DNA of 64,000 nucleotides from Lycorma delicatula (GCF_047948215.1 NC_134456.1:55259959-55323958); one strand, 5' to 3'; shown: positions 23,365 through 34,489, counted from the stretch's first letter. Notes: generated by a model from the letters alone, not told the origin. A program made the numbers and translations.

Positions 23365-24038
23365 AGCACTACCGGGTTAGCACTGAAGTCGAACACGCGT
23401 CGAATGACTTGATGAATGGGATATTCAGGGCGAGACGACGGGCAATGCGATTAGTTGTTCGTTTCAACCACGATGCTCCGCCACCACCATCATCAGCATC
23501 ACCATCTAACCATCAAGAAGAAGATGCAGAATCCGATGGGTCCGTAACGGATTTCAGTCCGAACGACAACAACAGCAATAACAATGATAATCAGCCACCA
23601 TCATCGCCATTACCAGATAATGAATTACAAAACATACATGAAATTATCGATGGTGTTAATGGACAGAGTAGTAGTACCAATCATTGTGTTCGTCGTGGAC
23701 ATCAATGTCGACGTCGACATGTTCGAGTGTGTCGTCTTCCGGAGGTCACAGTCGTGAATGTTAGTTCGACACCATGTCCACGTCGATCTCATTGTAGAAC
23801 TCTAAATAGAATTCTACAACAGGTCGACGCTAATTCAAGCCAGTCTGTTGAGGTCAATGATGGAAATTCATCAACCGACAGATTTCCGATCTGTTTAACA
23901 GAATCAATAACTGTCGAGTTGTTGGTTTGCAGTCATCGATACTGCGAAGGCTGTATGCGAAAATTAGCGAGGTACAGCAGAAATTGTCCCGTCTGTCGAC
24001 GAGATGTATTGGGCTACCGCAGAAAAGTAATTTTTTAA
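23280..24038 (+). CDS. RING-finger-like protein (true start probably Met45 at 23412)
   Basis: Uninterrupted frame of 252 codons with higher GC than its surroundings. The first ~30 residues read a dispersed repeat and a (TA)n microsatellite, so the ATG at 23412 (Met45) or 23445 (Met56) is a better start. From there: a basic patch (RARRRAMR), proline/serine-rich and acidic low-complexity stretches (66-115), a Cys/Arg-rich segment (135-175), and a C-terminal RING-HC-like domain with C205, C217, H219, C222, C225, C236 and C239. Spacing fits C3HC4, but the first ligand is Phe202. RING proteins usually act as E3 ubiquitin ligases; loss of one zinc ligand may weaken that. It converges on the polymerase relic downstream and could be viral or element-borne. 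Expression is unknown. Confidence 0.6.
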
Positions 24039-24469
24039 AAAAATTATTCATATTATTTCATATTTTTTACATATAATTTTTTCACTTACAATAAAAGAAA
24101 GGCAATATATAGCCGCACAAAAATGAACAATAGTCGTGATCAATAATTTATTACATAATGGTTTTTTTAAATAAACGTAAGTCAATATATATCCGCATGA
24201 TAAAAAAATGAACAATAGTCATGGTCGAGGACTACTAGGGTTTTGTTGGACTACAATAGTCATGTCCGTTGGCTATGAGCACTTTGTTTACGATACTTGG
24301 TCTCTTTTGTGGAGTGTTGTCGTCATTTTGCAAAGGGTTGCAATAATTTTGCAAAGGGTTTTCCTACAGTATCCATTGCAAAAGATTTTAGACACGATCT
24401 GTACAAAAAAAGTCTTTTTAATGATTCCATTATGTACACAAGCGCGTACGGGATCATAAGCACTTTGCA
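24039..24469. other. Spacer between the convergent RING ORF and polymerase relic
   Basis: Contains two imperfect direct repeats (TATATAGCCGCAC...AAAAATGAACAATAGTC near 24105-24136 and TATATATCCGCAT...AAAAATGAACAATAGTC near 24188-24221) and a duplicated TTTGCAAAGGGTT (24328, 24350). No confident gene; the 3'-most decayed polymerase sequence may extend into it. Confidence 0.5.
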
Positions 24470-25603
24470 CAATATATTTTCTATTAACAAGTCAAAATTC
24501 TTCTCCTTCTTGTTGAAATCGAGAATGCTATATATCTTAGCACGAAGTCAAACAAATTCACGAATAGCTTTTCCATTCATTTCGTCTTTGAATTTACCAA
24601 GTTGTTTCTTATTGGTATTACTAAAACATACGTGATCGCAAGGGTAATATGAAGTCGCGATCGATAATGTGAAGAATATCGTTGTAAACGTTATCGGTCA
24701 CGATATGATACATCAGACTGTCTTTATCGGTCATTAGAAGATTTATATTATGACCGTACTTTTCCACCATGTAGTCATAGTGGAATTCGTACATGATCAT
24801 TTTGCTAATGTCCAATACGGTAAAACCGATGTAGATCGGACGATTGAGGAATATCTCCGTTTTCTTCAGACTTACCCCGACGAGATCCTTGTTATAGATG
24901 TACCGAGCCTTAACTATCGGTTTTGCAATCACCTTATCCAGCTTACGTTCGTTAGTGACCAGTTTGAAGTCTATTCTGTTTCGTACGTTTTCGAAGGACT
25001 TGCCGTACACCGCGTTGTTCATTAACTTGAAAATGTCCTTTTCAAAACTGTTTCGTGCTTGCGCACGCGTTTCAGTATTGAAGTCGATGTACGGTTTCAA
25101 CCAAGGAGACTGGGAGAATTCCAGAGCTCTGTAAACGTTTTTCACTTTCAGTCCTAGTCGAGTGTATAACTTTAGGTTTCTGTAATGTAAAACATATCGT
25201 GCCTTGTCGTACAATGTTGTCATTAATTTCTTTACGGGACATCTCTTTATGTCCTTCAAATAGGGGAACAACATGTCATCGATTACATAGACGTAACCGG
25301 ATAGAAGATGATGGGCTACCTTATCGGTAAAACTAGCGTTAGAATTAGGGGTGGCAGTGTCCATCGGATGAACAAAAGATTCGAAATCCGCATACACCGC
25401 ATACGGAACGTAGAGTGTGGACGAGTAGACCCTAAACTTCATCACGCATTCCCATTCTTTAACAGGATCGGGTAATCTTATCCTTTGTGCACCGTGTCGC
25501 TTACACTCGATGAAATGTTTGTTTAGGTTTTGTGTAGCGACGAGTGAACCTGATGAACTAAAACGGCGCAGACAATACGGACTATATTGACTGCTGCATC
25601 GAC
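24470..25603 (-). pseudogene. Protein-primed family B DNA polymerase relic (Polinton/adintovirus-like)
   Basis: Replicative polymerase of Polinton (Maverick) or adintovirus-like elements. The minus-strand frame is open from about 25603, giving a zinc-type N-terminal segment (CLRRFSSSGSL, FIECKRHGAQRI), then exonuclease motif I (YADFE, about residue 18-22 counted from 25445). After residue ~60 it jumps to the thumb-side region (LMTTLYDKARYVLHY), losing most of the exonuclease domain and palm motif A. Motif B (LMNNAVYGK, 141-149) is present. Motif C reads TDKDS (239-243) instead of the usual DTD pattern. A frameshift near 24640 precedes a conserved tail (NKKQLGKFKDEMNGKA, about 24560-24610) with a further stop. 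Intact relatives are over 1000 residues, so this is inactive. Bidnavirus-type origin is a less likely alternative. Confidence 0.75.
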
Positions 25604-25616
25604 TCTATGTTAAACA

Positions 25617-25662
25617 TGAATGGAGACGAGATAGCCCGTTCATACCAGGTTTGGTATTTATA
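25617..25662 (-). promoter_or_regulatory. Possible TATA-type core promoter for the polymerase relic
   Basis: On the minus strand TATAAATA (25662-25655) lies about 33 nt upstream of CCATTCA (around 25617-25623), which resembles an arthropod or viral-type initiator. The polymerase-like frame starts just downstream. Short motifs only. Confidence 0.3.
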
Positions 25663-25679
25663 AGGCAATAATGGAATTT

Positions 25680-26165
25680 ATCTCTCGTGCGAGCTGATTC
25701 CCGACGCTGCGATTGGACAGCTTCAGACCGCGTCGGATCCACAATTCTTCAGTCGAGCGCCACGTCCCGCACTGTAAACATCTTTCTCTACGTCTGTCCG
25801 CTGACGCACGCACGCGCACACACCGCCGCCTCACAGTGCACGATCCACGACGAGATCCTCACTCTGTGACGCGCGCCTCCCGACGCTGTCGCATGGACGA
25901 CCAGGATCATTCTCGAGGTACGTCGTCAAAAAACACGTCACAATCCAAGATGGCCGTCCACCGCCATCTTGGCGGGCTACGGCGTCACTGACGTCACTAT
26001 CCAAGATGACCGACCACCTCCATCTTGTCCACCATCATAGTCGCTATCTTAAATTGGCGGACAAGATGGCCGCCAAGATAACCGACGGTCGCCATCATGG
26101 ATTCCAAGATGGCGGCCGTCCGCCATCTTGGAAGGACGTCATTTTTGACGACGTACCCCTATTTC
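25680..26165. promoter_or_regulatory. GC- and CpG-rich block with repeated CCAAGATGGC palindromes and a CRE
   Basis: Sharply GC-rich island in AT-rich DNA, with CpG not depleted. CCAAGATGGC/GCCATCTTGG-type motifs occur at least seven times in both orientations between 25944 and 26133. These include a perfect 14-bp dyad (26102-26115 with 26120-26133, loop CCGT) and a 10-bp dyad (25945-25954 with 25963-25972). A perfect TGACGTCA lies at 25989-25996. AAGATGGCGGC is the known YY1 core (Pho in flies uses the GCCAT core). It sits upstream of the polymerase relic on the minus strand and may be its control region or a terminal repeat. Forward frames here are an effect of GC content. Confidence 0.5.
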
Positions 26166-27689
26166 CGTACTACTATCGGTCTAGTGGTTGGGAGGCTCTG
26201 TCAAGATTTCTGCCAATTATTTTAAATACATATAGATTAATAACCAGTTATTCAATTATTTTCTTATTAACCAAATATTAACTTAGAATATATATTTTTA
26301 GGTAAGTAATCTAAATAAAATAGTGTTTATCCTTATTTTATTATTTTATCTGTTTTTATTTTATTTTTATGAACTAAGTGATGCAGTAAGCCTTCAACTT
26401 CGATCGAAGATTCTTAATATTTTTTTAATATTTAGTTAGAAAAGATTAAAAAATAAAATATTATCTGCCATCGGTCGTTCTTTACTTTGATTTTCAGCGG
26501 TATGCGTATAGAATTAATTTTAAGTATGAAATACGCTAAATGAAAGAAACGAGTATAACGATTTATTTTTAATATTCATAAGTCATCCGTCAATAAAAAA
26601 TGTCTGCAAGGTTATCAGTAGGCGTATGGTGGATATAAATTTGAAAAGCATTATAAGTGATTAACTATTCTTGTGTAGGTTATTTTTTTAGATATAAAGT
26701 ATAATCCTCAGAGAGTCGGTTCGTTCGCTGAGTTACCTCTTATGCTTTTTTCTACTACATCATTTTCAACAATAAAAGTCTTTTAATATTATTTTAAAAG
26801 AATAATAAAATTTGTCAAGCAATTGGGTGTTTCCGCAATTATCACAAATTTAATAACGTTTTTACTGTTTATCCTAAGTTAATCGTTTACCATGAACTAT
26901 AATTATAAAAAAAATAAATTTTGCGCTTATAAAATATGTATCACGATCTCGAGTTATACGACTAAAGCTAATATTCTTGCATATTATGATAACCTCACTA
27001 ATTTGAGTATTGTAAAGGTAAGTCCAGATTTGGATTCATATTCTGAAGGAAATTCATTATAATAAAACGTTTTTAAAAAAATATATATAAACACTCCTCC
27101 ACCTGGATGTTTTGTTTGTCTTATTTTTAATATTATTTCAAAAAATTACTGTTGAATTGTTATTTAACATGTTATTAGATTTGCTACCTTATGCATTTTT
27201 GGTTACACAATGTTATATTCACACTTGTTGACTGCGAAAATAAGAAGACATTTTACGTTTATGATTTGCGAAACTGGATCTTACGTCATTTTTAACACTT
27301 CTATTTGTTGTATATTTTTTAAAGATATTGCCGGATTTGATACGGTTAAATATCAGATCAACTTAAAACTGTAAACTATAACTGAGACAAGAGTTTACCT
27401 AAAGTTATGTTATTAAATTTTCTCTAAAATGTCTAAACGTCTTTCTGCCTTTTTAATTAAGGTTGACGTTGTTAAAAACAAATAAAATCAAGTCGGTGCA
27501 AATTAATTGAATTACATAAGCTTAAATATTTTTATAAGAAAAATACATTTTTTCAGTTTTATTGTAGAAATAAAAAAAGTAAAGCCTCTAAAAATTTAAC
27601 ATTTTATTAAAATTAAGAAAAAATTATGCGTGATTAAACATAACCAAATATATCATTTAAAAAATGCTTTACGTATTTAAAAAAAAAAA
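26166..27689. other. AT-rich intergenic DNA
   Basis: Nothing recognised. Confidence 0.5.
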
Positions 27690-27870
27690 ATTCACAACTT
27701 CACCCCCAACTGGGCTGTGTCCTCAAGCTGTTGCTTAAAAACTTCTCTGGGATAACACGAATGTCTCCTGACAGTTTGAAAGCAATCGGTTGGTAGGATT
27801 TCGTGTGATCTTGTTGCAAATAGACAGACAAAATTTCGCATGTAGCTATTATATTAGAAAAATGAACTTT
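27690..27870 (+). repeat. Dispersed repeat fragment (related to 59400-59580, inverted)
   Basis: CACAACTTCACCCCCAACTGGG here corresponds to the reverse complement of CCCCTTGGGGCTGAAGTTGTG near 59550. GAAAGCAATCGGTTGGT corresponds to ACCAATCGACTGATT near 59456. Non-coding. Confidence 0.55.
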
Positions 27871-28846
27871 TTTAAAAGAAATCCTATTTTTAACTCTTTG
27901 TAATTTTCCTCCGTGGTGAACTGATAACTTGTGAATTCTGTTTTTAACTGAATGTTCATTTTAGTTTCTTTTTTTTTTTCTCTGGATTCACATATTTATT
28001 TGCTTTTTGCTAAACTGAAAAGATATTGTATCTAGACTGCATCTACAGTCTTACCGAAGATCTAAATTCTATGTTATGCAGTCTTCTGACTGTTAGAAAC
28101 TAAAAGAAGAAAGAAAAAAACTTTTTCAACACTTTCGGGCTGTAAATATCTGATCACATTTGCGCTCTTTTTTCATATTGCAATTGAAACAGGAATTTTT
28201 TATTAAACAGTAACTGTTATAAGTTTTTTTTTAATGTTTTTCTTTATGGCACATGTTGAAGTTTTATGATAACGTTAATTGGTATAGACTGGACGTAAGT
28301 CGTTATTTAAGCGATAATTAAGAGTAACATACCTTGCTACTGGTGTATAAGGCCCTTAAAATAGGCCTTAAAGATAAAGTGCGTCTTTTATCGTAAAGGT
28401 TTCGATTATTTTTTTTTTCTCAAAGCCTTGCGCGTTGACTTTAAAGATGTGTATCGTGGCACTCCTTCAGATATATTAAGAACTTTATTGAGAGAGATAA
28501 CGCAACAGCGTTCTTGACCTTCTTGAAACTTCTCGCATAACACGGGCTGTCATTGGAGGAATCCTGCTGAAGTTCTCTCACCCGATTAATGAATTACTGA
28601 GTCGAGTTTACGAATGTATGTATACTGTGTTTTTATCGTTAGTACAATGGAAAGTACTAACAGATGACGTTCGTATCATCATCCAAAACTATAAATTGCA
28701 GGATGTGAAATATACAGAAAAACGTGAGAATAGGAACGCGAAAAGACATTTTGGACCACCACTAACAGAAAAAATGATTAAAACATGACGAGATCAGGAC
28801 ATTTTGAAAAAACTGTGCAAAGGGAAACGCAAAAACGCGGAAAACG
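27871..28846. other. AT-rich intergenic DNA
   Basis: Nothing assigned. A short AAGGCC...GGCCTT dyad is at 28348-28369. The 28440-28620 interval is less AT-rich, but no frame is recognisable. Confidence 0.45.
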
Positions 28847-29062
28847 TTCGAAGTGGCTAGAAGTAGAAAGTGAAATGTTGAAATCGAAAAATGGCATTGC
28901 GATTTCAACAAAAATGATTCGCACATACGCGGTTAAAACAACTTGTTAACGGTAATTTCACAATTTCGAAGGGGGTATCATGGTGTTATCGATTTACTAA
29001 ACTTAATGGACTCGCTATGCGTACCAAAACTAAAATTTGTTACAAAATGTCAGATTAATTTA
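28847..29062 (+). pseudogene. pogo/Tc5-type DNA-binding domain relic (CENP-B-like HTH)
   Basis: The plus strand gives SKWLEVESEML and NGIAISTKMIRTYA, then, after a frameshift and a TAA, SWCYRF and NGLAMRTKTKICYKM. This order matches the second CENP-B/Tc5 helix-turn-helix of pogo-type transposases, which binds the element's terminal repeats. It is too broken to encode a protein. No matching DDE core or terminal repeats were found, and the pogo-like element at 4480-5617 lacks this region, so the two need not be related. Confidence 0.55.
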
Positions 29063-29210
29063 AAAATATTAATGTGGAGCAGTTGCTTAACACGATAGCA
29101 CCAAGTCTTGCGACGATGATTGAAAGAATCATTGATTCAAAGATTGAGTCGACTCATCGGAGAAAACAAAGTAAAGATGAGAAGGCTCATCCCCGAACTG
29201 ACGCTGTTGA

Positions 29211-29761
29211 CATGAGACACACCAGCGCCGTTTAAAAAAACACCTAAATCTGCGATTGTAAAGTCACCAACTTGTGTAAGAATTAAAAATCTTGATTTAT
29301 CTGACAAAGAGAAACAGATCGCTCCGTCGTGTAGTCACAAATCTAAAGAAATTGTGACAAGAAAACCTGAATCTGCGGAAATGGAGGTGCAAGTTATTAT
29401 AGAAAAAGCACCAGGCGCAGATGAAATAAAACCTGTACCAATAGAGCCTCCAAAAGCGCAAAGATCAGCTTCGGTGAGAGCATCTATTTCAGCTGGACCC
29501 AGTACTGCAGTAGAGATAGAGTCCGGCTCATCCGCCGCGGAGACATCATCGCACATTAATTTAGATTCTTTAGCAAAGATGCTAACAGCACCGGCGAAAG
29601 TTTCATCAACTGACATCAGTCGAAGAACGTCACTGGCATCCGAAATAGAGGAAGACGATGCCATGTTTGAGGCCTCAGATACGCTGTCATCAGAGGTTGA
29701 GGCCGTCAGAAGAATGGAGAAACATAAAAAAGGATGGCCGAAAGGAAAGCCTAGAAAGTAA
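29211..29761 (+). CDS. Acidic, Ser/Thr-rich ORF1-like protein of a LINE (partial)
   Basis: The frame is open from about 29211 to a TAA at 29761 (~183 codons); an upstream TGA means the 5' end is lost or broken. The protein is rich in Ser, Glu, Lys and Ala. It has no catalytic motif and ends in a basic tail (HKKGWPKGKPRK) resembling an AT-hook-type nucleic-acid-binding end. Composition suggests the ORF1 (gag-like) protein of a non-LTR retrotransposon, which coats element RNA. About 110 bp downstream is a LINE-like 3' tail, which supports this reading, but no RT follows: ORF2 is deleted. It is less AT-rich than the surroundings. Could also be an unrelated gene fragment. Confidence 0.35.
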
Positions 29762-29865
29762 TTTTATTGGATCAGAAGTTATAAGAAAAGTAAAATTTTG
29801 TTCATTTTTTTTTCGACACATGAAAATGTGAAATATTGAACCCTTTTTTTATTTTTTTTTGAAGT

Positions 29866-29935
29866 GGGATGGGGCTAATGACCAAAGTAGTCGATGCCCC
29901 TAAAAACCTCAAAAAAAACAAAAAAAAACATGTCA
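29866..29935 (+). repeat. LINE-like 3' end sequence with A-rich tail
   Basis: GGGCTAATGACCAAAGTAG then GATGCCCCTAAAAACC and an A-rich run. This kind of conserved stem-forming 3' end is common in insect LINEs and presumably ends the element whose ORF1-like gene precedes it. Confidence 0.45.
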
Positions 29936-31873
29936 AATCTCAGGAATCTGTATTATTCTTTTTTAAACCTCATTTTTTCAGTGGTAAAAAAATACTCTCC
30001 CTTTATTGTAGATAGATGAGCCAAAATCCTAAAAAATAACACAAGTAGTACCTTAATGTCTTTTTTTCACCACTAACCTACAGAATTTCAAGACTTTGGT
30101 GTTACGTTACGGCGGCCATATTGGATGTCCCCCACCTCTTCACCAGGAGCCTATAAGATTGCTGGCTGCGTCCCTTTCCCTCAGGTAGACTATTTATACC
30201 AAAAAATAACGCACAATCCTGTTCTCTACACTTTCAAAACTCCCAACACGATGATTTGGATAGCATCTAGTAGGATAATGCAGTCCCTCCGAATGCACCT
30301 GTTTATCGCAATATCTAGAAGGTCTGCTCGGAAGTCATACCGTCCAAAGAGTATTGCACACTGACGTCCAACACATTCGCTCATTCGCAAGATGACCTCC
30401 GGTAAAGAGTCTAAGAGCTAGATACGGAGATACGGTAGGTTTAGTTATTGGGCCATTAAGGTGTCAAAGGATAATTAGTAATTTTAATTGTTTTACAATA
30501 ACTTCATATTTGTATAAGAAAAAAGGACGAGGAAATTGTAATATAATCTATTTTTTTAGAGTACAAATAAAATATTAATTTTAAAAACAAAACTTGGTAG
30601 TAAACTAATCGAATTTGTTTTGGGTAGGATTTAAAATGTAAATTTTCTACATATAGGAAGGTGTAGTTACTTTATCGTTAAACATCTAAAAAAAAAATTA
30701 TTTTTAAAAAGAAACGTAAATATTCTATATTTATTTATTAGACTACGGTAATTTATCAAAGATATGTAAAGGAAAGGAATTATAATTATATTGTCACACT
30801 ATATTATTTAAAATAGATAAAGTTTCCCTAAATAAAGAAATTAACCTTTATAATTATAAAGAAATTATATTATAAGAAATTATATAATAATTAAAATATT
30901 GCTCATACAAATGGATATAATACAAATACAATAAATAAATTGTAACATAGAATATATAATAAAATTAATACGATGAACAGTATAAAATTATTACCAGAAA
31001 AAATACATATAAAAAATGAATACACGCCAAAAAATCAGAAGATTTTACAAAAAAATTATCATAACACCGCGTATACTACAAATAATAAACTACTTAAATA
31101 TATTAATAATAATTATAAGAAAATAATATACAACGATTCTAAATTTAATAAACAAGGCGTACATAAATTGTAAATATTGTGATATGATATATATCTGTAT
31201 GACCAACAGTATATTTTCCGTACGCTCAAAAGAACATACTTTAAAGAAACTTTTAAAGATTTTTAAAAACTTGCTTTATACTTTTCAGTCATAGAATAAT
31301 CAGATTATTATCATATATTGCACGAGTTTAATTAGTAGGTTAATTTGGATTTTAAACCCTGCATATTCGGTTTGCAGATTTTGTTGTTTTTATATCCGCA
31401 CCCTTAATTTACTCCGGTCGGGGGGATGTTTGCAAAAATAATGCTGGAATAATGTATTGCCACCCGACCTTAGTAACTGTGAGAAATTTTATCGATCGGC
31501 GGCAATATTAGGAAGTATGTTAAATTAAGGATGCAAGATTTGAGGACACACATGAAAAAAAATTGAATAAACTTTGGGAGTTTTAATAAGGCAAGTAAAA
31601 AAAAAAAAAAAAATGTTCAATTTGGGGGCTCCGTATACTCAAGGAGAAGCATTCAAGTAAAATTAATTTTCAAGGAAATAATCCCTAAGGGGAAATAATA
31701 AATTTAAATATGACTTTTTAAAATCACATAGATACAGCCATAATTCTAAATAAACAAAATTGTATTTTTCTAGGAACGGGATGAAATTTTTGGGCTAATT
31801 TGTTTGTTTTTTCAAGAAATATTTAGGCGTAAGGGTTATCAAGAAATTAAGATTTCTATATTTAAAAAAATAT
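29936..31873. other. Mostly AT-rich DNA; GC-richer patch 30100-30450
   Basis: The 30100-30450 patch reads, on the minus strand, like a decayed coding region (CVGRQCAILFGRYDFRADLL), which I cannot assign; it may be another LINE C-terminus. 31400-31545 has short inverted ends (CACCCTTAATTTA against TAAATTAAGGATG) and could be a small non-autonomous element. The rest is featureless, including the low-complexity frame at 30973-31173. Confidence 0.4.
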
Positions 31874-32000
31874 GAAATGTAAAACAAATTGTTAGGGATG
31901 TAGGATGTAGAGGGTATACTGAAATGAAACGACTAGCACTAGATAGGGAATCTTGGAGAGCTGCATCAAACCAGTCAAATGACTGAAGACAAAAAAAAAA
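31874..32000 (+). mobile_element. Short 3' fragment of the RTE-like LINE
   Basis: From GTAAAACAAATTGTTAGGG to CAAATGACTGAAGAC plus A-run, matching the last ~110 bp of the LINE at 60733. It encodes only the final ~33 residues. A heavily 5'-truncated insertion, near-identical to the parent, so recent. Confidence 0.85.
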
Positions 32001-33529
32001 TATTTTAAAAGCAAAGGGTAACTTGCGAGATGGATTTAAATTTAAAATTTTTAAGTTATTTTAGGTTATAAAAGATATATATTTTTTTTACCACAGACTA
32101 TTGGAGTGGGATGGGCAAACCATTTCTATTATTGTTTAAACACTCACTGATTCACCCACTGTATTAGAAAATACAAATGGGGAAAAATTCCCATTAAGCC
32201 TTTTACCGAAGCATAATATATGGGTAAGAAAAAGCAAAAATATATAGTCACTTTAGGAAGGGGTAAATATTAAATAAAAATTGATGGTAATTTGTCATTT
32301 TGATAAAAAAACTTCAAATTTGAAAGAAATTTTTATTTCTAAAGTGTCCTAGTATAGATTTGAAATTTTATTTTGGTCAAAATACCCCATACCCCCGTTT
32401 TTCCAATTTTTGCAAAAATTTAATTTAATACTAGGTACCTTTCTACCAAGTTTGAAGAAAATCGATCAGCGGGGTTCAGATTTATAAGACATACATACAT
32501 ACGTACGTACATACTGTACATACGTACAAATGTCCATCTGACAAAAATAAATGTTTTGAACTTGAGAGCATTGGAAAAAGAAATTTTTTGGTGATTTTTA
32601 CAATTTATTTAAAAATTTTTATCGTTAAAAAAGATTTTTCCACTTAAAGTCAGAAAAGTTAAAAGAAGACCTTTTTTTAATTTTTTTGATCGATATATAT
32701 TTTTTTCCTTTATAGTAGTAGCTATAGCTGCTATTTACATAGTAGCATAGTAGTTACTGATATAGTATATACTAGTAAAGAGTAAAGAGCAACAATAGGC
32801 AGTGTACGCATGTATCAGTAATACGTATATAAATTTAACAATAAATACTATTGGTCAACTCAAAAAAAGGAGGTACTTACAAAAAAATAAGAAGCCCATC
32901 TCACATCCATAAGTTCAACAACGGCGAACTATTCAAGTCTAATCGATTACTTAAAAGTAAATTAAAATTTTTAAGTTTATTCATTTCCAATGTCCCTAAG
33001 AGGTAGTGTGAAATCTTTTTTCTCAACATGAAGTATTTTGAAATTAGAAAATATTTACTGTTAAATTGTATTTACTGTTAAATTTTTATATTAGAGTTGC
33101 ATGTATGCACTTCATATTATTCTTCTTTGTCTCTGTGCATTTTATCGCTTGTGGTTTTTGCATTTACCTTTTTCGTTGTAAGTACTTTTAGCTTTAGTAT
33201 TCTGTTTGTAACACTAGAGGAAGATACTATTTACAGAACAGCTGTTGTGGTTTCATTAAAATAATTTTTTGAAAATCAAATAACATTTATTTATTTTTAT
33301 TTGTCATGATGGATTTTCATCAAGTAATTGTTTCATCCATCGATTATGTGTGAATGCATATTTTACATTTCAGTTATACCTCGTATAAGCAGGTAAGAAG
33401 CTACAAAAGTACATATTAAAGTAATAATTATTATAAATATAATAATTACTATATAAAGTATATATTTTTAAGACACCTGTGTGTCCAGCACAACTAGATG
33501 TTACCAAAGTCTTAAATCCAAAATTTCGA
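32001..33529. other. AT-rich DNA with decayed repeat sequence
   Basis: 32430-32540 (CTACCAAGTTTGAAGAAAATCGATCAG then an ACATACATACGTACGTAC-type tract) has the look of a dispersed repeat end. No coding sequence recognised. Confidence 0.4.
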
Positions 33530-33700
33530 AATTCTACGGCTAATCATTTTTGATTTATGCATGATACGTACGTACAGACGTCACGCCGAAACTAGTCAAA
33601 ATGGATTCAGCTATAGTCAAAATGGATATTTCTGTTGAAATCTAAACCGAGATTTTCGCGATCACAGTACTGTCTTTACTTCGTACAAGGAAATAAAAAA
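33530..33700 (-). repeat. Dispersed repeat fragment (family of 57221)
   Basis: On the minus strand: TGTGATCGCGAAAATCTCGG, ATTTCAACAGAAATATCC, GGCGTGACGTCTGTACGTAC. It has an extra copy of the AAAATGGATTCAGCTATAGTC segment relative to other members. Non-coding. Confidence 0.7.
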
Positions 33701-34489
33701 GAAAAGGAATCTATTAAATGTTGCTAATATTTATTTATAAAGTGTGAACTAAAAACTAATCACAAAAATTGACTTTTTTCAGTATTAAACTCTTGACGTT
33801 ACCGACTACTACTTTTTAAGTCTTAACTAGGGATTTAAACTCTAATACGTAAGAAATTTTTCATATATTTTCTTGAAAAATTAAATAAAAAAAAAAAAAA
33901 TGAAGACACAGTTGCTATACTTTCCTTACAGTGCGAAATTTTTTTAAAACTGATTTCTTGAATGATTTTCCCTTAAAGTTTTTTTTTTTAATTTTTATTT
34001 TACTATTATTTAAAGAAAATAAATTAAGTTTATATATATATATATATATACACCAAATATTTAAGATTACCAAAAAAGGGCCGAACAACAGTTTTCTACA
34101 TTTATGTACGTAATATATTCGTATATAAGATTGAGTGCCACTCCTGTCAGTATATAATTGTTGTGTTAAAAAAAATTAAATAAAATATACACATGTAAAC
34201 GTATAAGTATGTTCTCTGAAATAAATAATGTGAAATTATGTAGTTGCATATATAACATTATAAACCTACCTTTTACGACCTGTTTTAAATGAATAATTAT
34301 AATACTAAAAATATTAAATAGGTTCAGTAAATTGATGGATGCCCATTATTTTTTTAAAGCTTAAACGAAATGAGTATTTTCCAGGTAACAAGAGAACTAC
34401 AAGTCATGACATAATCTAAAGTGTAGTAATAATAAATGCATGTACATTAAGAAAACGAATTTTTTTTCTTTTCTTTTTATCTGTTTAGC
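33701..34489. other. AT-rich intergenic DNA with (TA)n
   Basis: (TA)10 at 34031-34050; nothing else recognised. Confidence 0.5.

Noticed and set aside
25687..26281. Plus-strand frames in the GC-rich block (60-92 codons)
   Set aside because: Stop-poor only because the block is GC-rich; peptides are Arg/His low complexity and include the CCAAGATGGC repeats.
29335..29664. 109-codon minus-strand frame
   Set aside because: Antisense shadow of the Ser/Glu-rich ORF1-like frame on the plus strand.
31400..31545. Possible small non-autonomous element with short inverted ends
   Set aside because: Only ~13 bp of imperfect inverted ends, no target duplication seen and no second copy in the window; kept as a note only.
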